Positions 59,614-64,000 of a stretch of 64,000 bases of DNA are shown here, piece by piece. Numbering within the stretch: position 1 is the stretch's first letter; each line of letters opens with the position of its first letter. This stretch comes from an uncultured Rhodospirillales bacterium (GTDB lineage: Bacteria > Pseudomonadota > Alphaproteobacteria > CACIAM-22H2): positions 62,001 through 126,000 of the forward strand of contig CALANV010000058.1 of NCBI GenBank assembly GCA_937926175.1, in the 5' to 3' direction. A program made the position numbers and the translations under genes. Under the pieces are notes generated by a model. That model was given only the letters and a program-made list of their open reading frames with translations. It was not told the DNA's origin and did not search any database.

Positions 59614-60804
59614 ATGAGCCCCCTCCGACTGATCGTGCTGCTGTGCCTTGCCGAGGTTCTCGGCATGCTGGGATTCGCCACGTTTCCGGCGCTGCTGCCG
59701 ACGTTCCTGGCCGAATGGGGGCTCAGCAACACGGCGGCCGGCTGGATCAACGGCATCTATTACGCGGGCTATCTGCTGACCGTTCCAGTGCTGGTGGCGC
59801 TCACGGACCACGTCGATCCCAAGCGCATCTATCTGTTCGCGACCGCGCTCGCGGGCCTCGGGACGATCGGCTTTGCCTTGTTCGCCGATGGTCTCTGGTC
59901 CGCTTCGGCGTTTCGCGCCCTTGCCGGGATCGGCCTCGCCGGCACGTACATGCCCGGCCTCAAGGCCCTGACGGACCGGATCGGCAGCGCCCAGCAGTCG
60001 CGCGCCGTCGCCTTCTACACCGGCAGCTTCTCGATCGGCGCGAGCCTGTCCTTCTTCGCGGCCGGCGAGATCGCGGCACGGTTCGGCTGGCGGTGGGCGT
60101 TCGGCCTCGCCGCACTGGGCCCGGCGATCGCGTTCCTGATGATTCTCTGGCTGCTGCCGGCCCATCGCCCGACCGGGAACGTGCCGGCCGTCCATCTGCT
60201 CGATTTTCGTCCGGTGCTCCGCAACCGCCCGGTGATGGGTTACGTGCTCGCCTATACCTGCCATAACTGGGAACTGTTCGGGCTTCGCTCCTGGCTCGTC
60301 GCCTTTCTCGCCTTCGCGGCGACGCTGCAGGCGCCGGGTACGTTTTCCTGGAGTGCGACCGGGCTCGCGGCGCTGGTGAACCTGCTCGGACTCGTCGCCG
60401 GCGTCCTCGGCGTCGAGATCGCGCTTCGCGCCGGGCGGCACCGCTTTCTCGTGTTCGCCATGCTGGCCTCGGCGCTCGTTTCCGCGAGCTTCGGTTTTTC
60501 GGCGGGGCTGCCCTATGCCGCGATCGTGACGCTCGTCGTCGTCTACGGCATCACCACAAGCTGGGACTCGGCGGTCATCACGTCGAGCATCGTGGCGGCG
60601 GCCGATCCGCGCCTGCGCGGTGCGACGATGGCGGTTCAGTCGACGCTCGGATTCGCCGGCGCCTTCGTCGGTCCGCTCGCATTCGGCGTCGTTCTCGACC
60701 TCGCCGGCGGCAACGAAAGCCGGCTTGCCTGGGGACTCGCCTTCGCGATGCTAGGCGCGGTCGTTGCCCTCGGGCCCGTCGCCGTCCGGTACCTCAAGGG
60801 TTGA
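59614..60804 (+). CDS. Major facilitator superfamily transporter
   Basis: A 396-residue, 12-helix MFS protein. The first helices read LIVLLCLAEVLGMLGFATFP, and the A-like loop after helix 2 is ALTDHVDPKRIYLF, corresponding to the G-x-x-x-D-x-x-x-R pattern. The sequence resembles the cyanate/nitrate-transporter-like CynX/NimT group loosely, but the substrate cannot be assigned. Its last 54 bases overlap the end of the convergent xerC gene. Confidence 0.88.
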   Translation: MSPLRLIVLLCLAEVLGMLGFATFPALLPTFLAEWGLSNTAAGWINGIYYAGYLLTVPVLVALTDHVDPKRIYLFATALAGLGTIGFALFADGLWSASAFRALAGIGLAGTYMPGLKALTDRIGSAQQSRAVAFYTGSFSIGASLSFFAAGEIAARFGWRWAFGLAALGPAIAFLMILWLLPAHRPTGNVPAVHLLDFRPVLRNRPVMGYVLAYTCHNWELFGLRSWLVAFLAFAATLQAPGTFSWSATGLAALVNLLGLVAGVLGVEIALRAGRHRFLVFAMLASALVSASFGFSAGLPYAAIVTLVVVYGITTSWDSAVITSSIVAAADPRLRGATMAVQSTLGFAGAFVGPLAFGVVLDLAGGNESRLAWGLAFAMLGAVVALGPVAVRYLKG

Positions 60805-61752
60805 TCGCGCCCGCGGATGCGCGCGCGCATAGACCGCGAGCAGGCGTTCGGTGTCGACGGCCGTGTAGCGCTGCGTCGTCGACAGCGATGCGTGGCCCAG
60901 CAGTTCCTGGATCGTGCGCAGATCGCCGCCGGCGGCAAGGAGGTGCGTCGCGAAACTATGGCGCAGCGCGTGCGGAGTCGCCGTGTCGGGCAGGCCGAGC
61001 CACGTCCGCAGCTTTCGGATCTGCGCCTGCACCACGCCGGCCTGAAGACGCTTGCCGCGGGCGCCGAGGAAGAGCGGCCCGTCGCGGCCCGGCCGGTAGG
61101 GACAGCGGGCGACATAGTCGTCGATCGCGGCGCGGACGACGTCGAGGATCGGTACGACGCGTTGCTTGCGGCCCTTGCCGGTGATGGTCAGCGTCTCGCC
61201 CAGGGGCAGCACGTCGCGGTTGAGCGATAGCGCCTCGTCGATGCGGAGCCCGGCGCCGTAGAGCAGCAGGACCAGCGCCGTGTCGCGCGCGGCGATCCAG
61301 GGGGCCTTGCTCAGGTGCTCGATCGCGTCGACCGCCGCCTGCGCATCGGCTTCGGACAGCGGTTTTGGCAGCGCACGCGGCAGTTTGGGCGTACGCAGCA
61401 CCGCGACATGCGGGTTGTGGACGAGCCCGCGCCGGTCGAGCCAGCGGAAGAAGTTCTTGAGGACGGAGAGGGCGCGGGCGTTCGAGGTCGCGACGTTTCG
61501 GTCCTGTACGCGGCGTGCGAGCCAGGCGCGAAAATCGGCCGTGCGCAGCATGCGTAGCGCGTCGAGATCGGCGGGACCGCCGAGATGCTCGGCGAGGAAG
61601 ACGAAGAAGAAGGCGAGATCGCGGCCGTACGCCGCGATGGTGTGACGCGAGGCGCGGCGCTCGATGCTGAGCCATTCGAGCCACGCGTTGTAGGCATCGA
61701 CGACGTCGGCATGGGCGGGAAAGGTCGGCGCTGTCGCGGTTGCCGCTCGCAT
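60751..61752 (-). CDS. xerC: Tyrosine recombinase XerC
   Basis: A 333-residue tyrosine recombinase with N-terminal SAM-like core-binding domain (YNAWLEWLSIERRASRHTIAAYGRDL, in part) and C-terminal catalytic domain showing Arg in YGAGLRIDEAL, Lys in GKGRKQRVVP, HALRHSFATHLL, LGHASLSTTQRYTAVD with the nucleophilic Tyr. It acts with XerD at dif to resolve chromosome dimers. It lies next to DUF484 and near priA, the usual alphaproteobacterial arrangement, so it is the housekeeping enzyme and not a mobile-element integrase. Its end overlaps the MFS gene. Confidence 0.93.
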   Translation of the reverse strand: MRAATATAPTFPAHADVVDAYNAWLEWLSIERRASRHTIAAYGRDLAFFFVFLAEHLGGPADLDALRMLRTADFRAWLARRVQDRNVATSNARALSVLKNFFRWLDRRGLVHNPHVAVLRTPKLPRALPKPLSEADAQAAVDAIEHLSKAPWIAARDTALVLLLYGAGLRIDEALSLNRDVLPLGETLTITGKGRKQRVVPILDVVRAAIDDYVARCPYRPGRDGPLFLGARGKRLQAGVVQAQIRKLRTWLGLPDTATPHALRHSFATHLLAAGGDLRTIQELLGHASLSTTQRYTAVDTERLLAVYARAHPRARSTLEVPDGDGPEGNDRA

Positions 61753-61859
61753 CTGGTCCGGCCCTCAGATCATCACCCACGGGTCTTCGGCGAAACGGCG
61801 CGACGGGTGTACGGGGCAGATCCGCGCGCGGGCGATGCTGCGCCGGATGCGAACCGGCA

Positions 61860-62576
61860 TCAGCCTCGGTCGAGCCATCCCCGGATCGACAGTTCGACGA
61901 CGCGTCCCAGGAAGGTCAGCAGCTCCGTGCCCTGACCGGGATGGAACTTCTCCGGATCGCGCGCGCCGAGGGCGAGCACGCCCAGCGGCGCGTCGCGCCG
62001 CAGCTGCAGGCGGAGCAGCGCCTGCGAGCGGACGAGACTCGCGGCCGCGCCGAACAGCTCCGGATCGCCCGGCGTATGGGCGAGCAGAATCACCTCGCGT
62101 GCACCGGCGAGCAGGCGCTCGAGTCGTCCGCGCGGAAACAGCCTGAGGCCGCGCGCCTGCTGGCCGGGCGCGACGCGATCAAGCGCTTCGAAGCCGAGAA
62201 TGACGGCGTCGACCTCGAGATGGACGGCAAGGTCGGTGGTGATGACCTCGATCAGGTGCTCGAGCGTCGTCGCGCCGAGCAGCGACAGCACGGCGGCATG
62301 CACGCGCGTCTGGGTCGACATGTTGATCCGCGCGGTGGCGATCAGCTCGTTCTGGGCTTCCTGCAGCTTGGACAGATCGCTGCGCAGCCGCTCGAGCATG
62401 TAGCGCTGCATGTCGATGACGCCGTCGCCATGCGCGTGCGCCGGCGGCGTCAGCAGACGCAGGAGGTCGGGATGCTCGATGAGGAAGTCGGGATGATGCC
62501 GCAGGTATTCCGCGACGTCGGCACCGGTCGGGCCGGGCTTGGCCAGGCGCGGAGCGCTCTCGCGGTCAGCGGCCAT
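61860..62576 (-). CDS. DUF484 family protein
   Basis: A 238-residue DUF484 protein. VAEYLRHHPDFLIEHPDLLRLL is the conserved N-terminus, followed by a coiled-coil stretch (MLERLRSDLSKLQEAQNELI, about 60-80) and a GAF-like domain to the end (LGVLALGARDPEKFHPGQGTELL). DUF484 is almost always next to xerC, and a role linked to chromosome dimer resolution or cell division has been supposed but not shown. It is 107 bases upstream of xerC on the same strand. Confidence 0.93.
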   Translation of the reverse strand: MAADRESAPRLAKPGPTGADVAEYLRHHPDFLIEHPDLLRLLTPPAHAHGDGVIDMQRYMLERLRSDLSKLQEAQNELIATARINMSTQTRVHAAVLSLLGATTLEHLIEVITTDLAVHLEVDAVILGFEALDRVAPGQQARGLRLFPRGRLERLLAGAREVILLAHTPGDPELFGAAASLVRSQALLRLQLRRDAPLGVLALGARDPEKFHPGQGTELLTFLGRVVELSIRGWLDRG

Positions 62577-62582
62577 GCGTGC

Positions 62583-63245
62583 TCACTTGCCCAGGATGGA
62601 CTGGCCGGTCTTTTGCCAGTCGGCGAGGAAGGCGGCGAGTCCCTTGTCGGTCAGCGGATGGTTGAAGAGCTGCCGCATGACGGAAGGCGGCATGGTCGCC
62701 ACGTGCGCACCCAGCTTCGCCGCCTCGACGACGTGCATCGGATTGCGCACGGAGGCGACCAGCACCTCGGTCCTGAAATGCGGGTACTGGCGATAGATCT
62801 GGCAGATGTCGCGGATCAGCGCCATGCCGTCGGATCCGACATCGTCGAGCCGTCCGACGAACGGCGAAATGAACGCGGCACCCGCCTTCGCCGCCAGCAG
62901 TGCCTGCGCCGGCGAGAAGCACAGGGTGACGTTGACCATGATCCCGTCCTTCGACAGCGCGTTGCAGGTCTTGAGGCCGTCGATCGTCAGCGGAACCTTG
63001 ACCGCCACGTTGCTCGCGATCTTGGCGAGCACGCGACCCTCGGCAAGCATGGTCTCGTGATCGGTGGCCGTGACCTCGGCGCTCACCGGCCCCGGTACGA
63101 TGTCGCAGATCTCTTTGACGACGTCGAGGAATTTGCGTCCCGACTTCGCCACGAGAGACGGGTTGGTGGTGACGCCGTCGACGAGGCCTGTCGCCGCAAG
63201 CTCTCGGATCTCGTTGATGTCGGCGGTATCGATGAAGAACTTCAT
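62583..63245 (-). CDS. fsa: Fructose-6-phosphate aldolase / transaldolase-like enzyme
   Basis: A 220-residue short transaldolase (TalC/FSA class). It opens MKFFIDTADINEIRELAATG, GVTTNPSLVAKSGR is the family motif, and Lys83 in AVKVPLTIDGL is the Schiff-base lysine. Length equals E. coli FSA (220). Members of this size act either as transaldolase or as fructose-6-phosphate aldolase, and sequence alone does not decide. It is six bases upstream of the DUF484 gene on the same strand and divergent from priA. Confidence 0.92.
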   Translation of the reverse strand: MKFFIDTADINEIRELAATGLVDGVTTNPSLVAKSGRKFLDVVKEICDIVPGPVSAEVTATDHETMLAEGRVLAKIASNVAVKVPLTIDGLKTCNALSKDGIMVNVTLCFSPAQALLAAKAGAAFISPFVGRLDDVGSDGMALIRDICQIYRQYPHFRTEVLVASVRNPMHVVEAAKLGAHVATMPPSVMRQLFNHPLTDKGLAAFLADWQKTGQSILGK

Positions 63246-63352
63246 GGCGCCTTACTGCTTCGTCTCGAGCTCTGGAGTGGGCTTGCGCAACGACTCGGGG
63301 CCGCGCGTACGCCTCGTGACCCATAACCCATCGGGCAGGTAAAGTGTAGCCC

Positions 63353-64000
63353 ATGGTGAATCATCCCGCCAGTTCGCGCATGCGCGACGATGCGGAATTC
63401 GCGATCGACGAAACCACGACGCGCGTGCGCGTGCTGCTGCCGTTGCCGCTCGTCGGCGCCTATGACTACAAGGCGACGCGCGCGCTCGATCTGCGTCCGG
63501 GCGATTTCGTGCGAGTGCCGCTCGGTACGCGGCATGTCATCGGCGTCGTGTGGGACGAGGGCGATGCCGCAACGAAGGACACGCTGCCCGAGACGCGTCT
63601 CAAGCCGGTCGCGGCCCGTCTCGACGCGCCGCCGATGTCGCAAGCGATGCGGCGCTTCATCGAATGGGTCGCCGCCTATACGATGGCGCCGCGCGGCGCC
63701 GTGCTGCGGATGGCGATGAGCGTCGAGGCGGCGCTCGAGAGCCGCCGCACGATGCCGGGCTTTGCGCGTGCGCCGACAGCACCGGATCCCGCGAGCCCGG
63801 CGGGTCTCGATCCGCGTCTCACGACGGCACGCCGGCGCGTTCTCGAAATCCTCGGCGACGGTCGCGCGCGTCTCGCGACGGAGCTGGCGCGGGAGGCCGG
63901 CGTGGGCACGGGCGTCGTACGCGCCATGGTGAAGCTCGGCTGGCTCGAAACCGTCGAGCTGGGACCGCCGCCGCTCGCCGTGCCGGACGGAAGCCGGCCG
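63353..64000 (+). CDS. priA: Primosomal protein N' (PriA helicase), N-terminal part
   Basis: The first 216 residues of PriA, cut by the window end. The N-terminal 3'-DNA-binding domain is recognisable from VRVLLPLPLVGAYDYKA, LRPGDFVRVPLGTRHVIGVVW and FIEWVAAYTMAPRGAVLRMAM, followed by a winged-helix segment (TTARRRVLEILGDGRARLATE). The helicase core lies beyond the edge. PriA reloads the replisome at stalled forks. ATG 63353 is the first start; ATG 63380 is a plausible alternative. It is divergent from the fsa gene. Confidence 0.92.
   Translation, partial: MVNHPASSRMRDDAEFAIDETTTRVRVLLPLPLVGAYDYKATRALDLRPGDFVRVPLGTRHVIGVVWDEGDAATKDTLPETRLKPVAARLDAPPMSQAMRRFIEWVAAYTMAPRGAVLRMAMSVEAALESRRTMPGFARAPTAPDPASPAGLDPRLTTARRRVLEILGDGRARLATELAREAGVGTGVVRAMVKLGWLETVELGPPPLAVPDGSRP

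Noticed and set aside
60751..61752. Phage or island integrase
   Set aside because: The tyrosine recombinase has the XerC domain layout and stands beside DUF484 and near priA with no mobile genes, so it is housekeeping xerC.

Overview
The window is one contiguous stretch of a high-GC, gene-dense bacterial chromosome. Gene content and order point to an alphaproteobacterium, most likely of the Rhodospirillales or a nearby order. The evidence is the run ffh-rpsP-rimM-trmD-rplS-leuC-leuD-leuB-asd, the run mdh-sucC-sucD-sucA-sucB-lpdA, the sdhCDAB operon, and alphaproteobacterial-type families (double cold-shock-domain protein, rhizobial-type PmtA, mesaconyl-CoA hydratase, DUF6494). No prophage, insertion sequence, CRISPR array, rRNA or tRNA gene was recognised.

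Layout. 0-10 kb: a truncated AsmA-like gene, rlmJ, a double cold-shock protein divergent from pgk, a cyclophilin-like protein, an ECF sigma/anti-sigma pair, small secreted and hypothetical proteins, a Nudix hydrolase, an EamA exporter, a KdgK-type sugar kinase, and an SMR guanidinium exporter (gdx/sugE) preceded by a two-hairpin guanidine-II (mini-ykkC) riboswitch. 10-16 kb: the minus-strand dapF-mtaB-ftsY operon faces away from plus-strand ffh-rpsP, so both SRP-pathway GTPases are neighbours; ffh has a strongly structured leader. 16-24 kb: tRNA/ribosome maturation genes, leucine biosynthesis, pmtA, asd and a LysE exporter. 24-31 kb: pdxY, a NaChBac-type channel, a CitE-like CoA-ester lyase, a three-gene sugar ABC importer whose ATPase lacks a normal start codon, and mesaconyl-CoA hydratase. 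31.1-32.4 kb: 1.25 kb without a gene, holding a terminator, repeats and an AT-rich block with DnaA-box-like words. 32.4-40.7 kb: sdhCDAB, two tandem Rnk/GreA-C paralogues, GDPD, an Asp/Glu racemase-like gene and small proteins. 40.7-44.7 kb: an uncharacterised catabolic-looking cluster (GntR regulator with a palindromic operator at its own start, PhyH-type dioxygenase, SAF-domain oxidoreductase, nitronate monooxygenase). 44.7-57.8 kb: panB-panC, zapE, a small lipoprotein and a block of TCA genes ending in a clear terminator. 57.8-64 kb: a repeat-rich spacer, a frameshifted GST, ExoD, an MFS transporter, xerC, DUF484, a fructose-6-phosphate aldolase/transaldolase and the start of priA.

How it fits together: the window encodes six consecutive TCA-cycle steps from 2-oxoglutarate to oxaloacetate except fumarase (SucAB-Lpd, SucCD, SdhCDAB, Mdh), plus leucine, aspartate-family and pantothenate biosynthesis, SRP targeting and tRNA/ribosome modification. 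The accessory content with most room for discovery is the 40.7-44.7 kb cluster, the 31.1-32.4 kb spacer, the ffh leader and several microproteins. Many overlapping reading frames of this GC-rich DNA were discarded as shadows.
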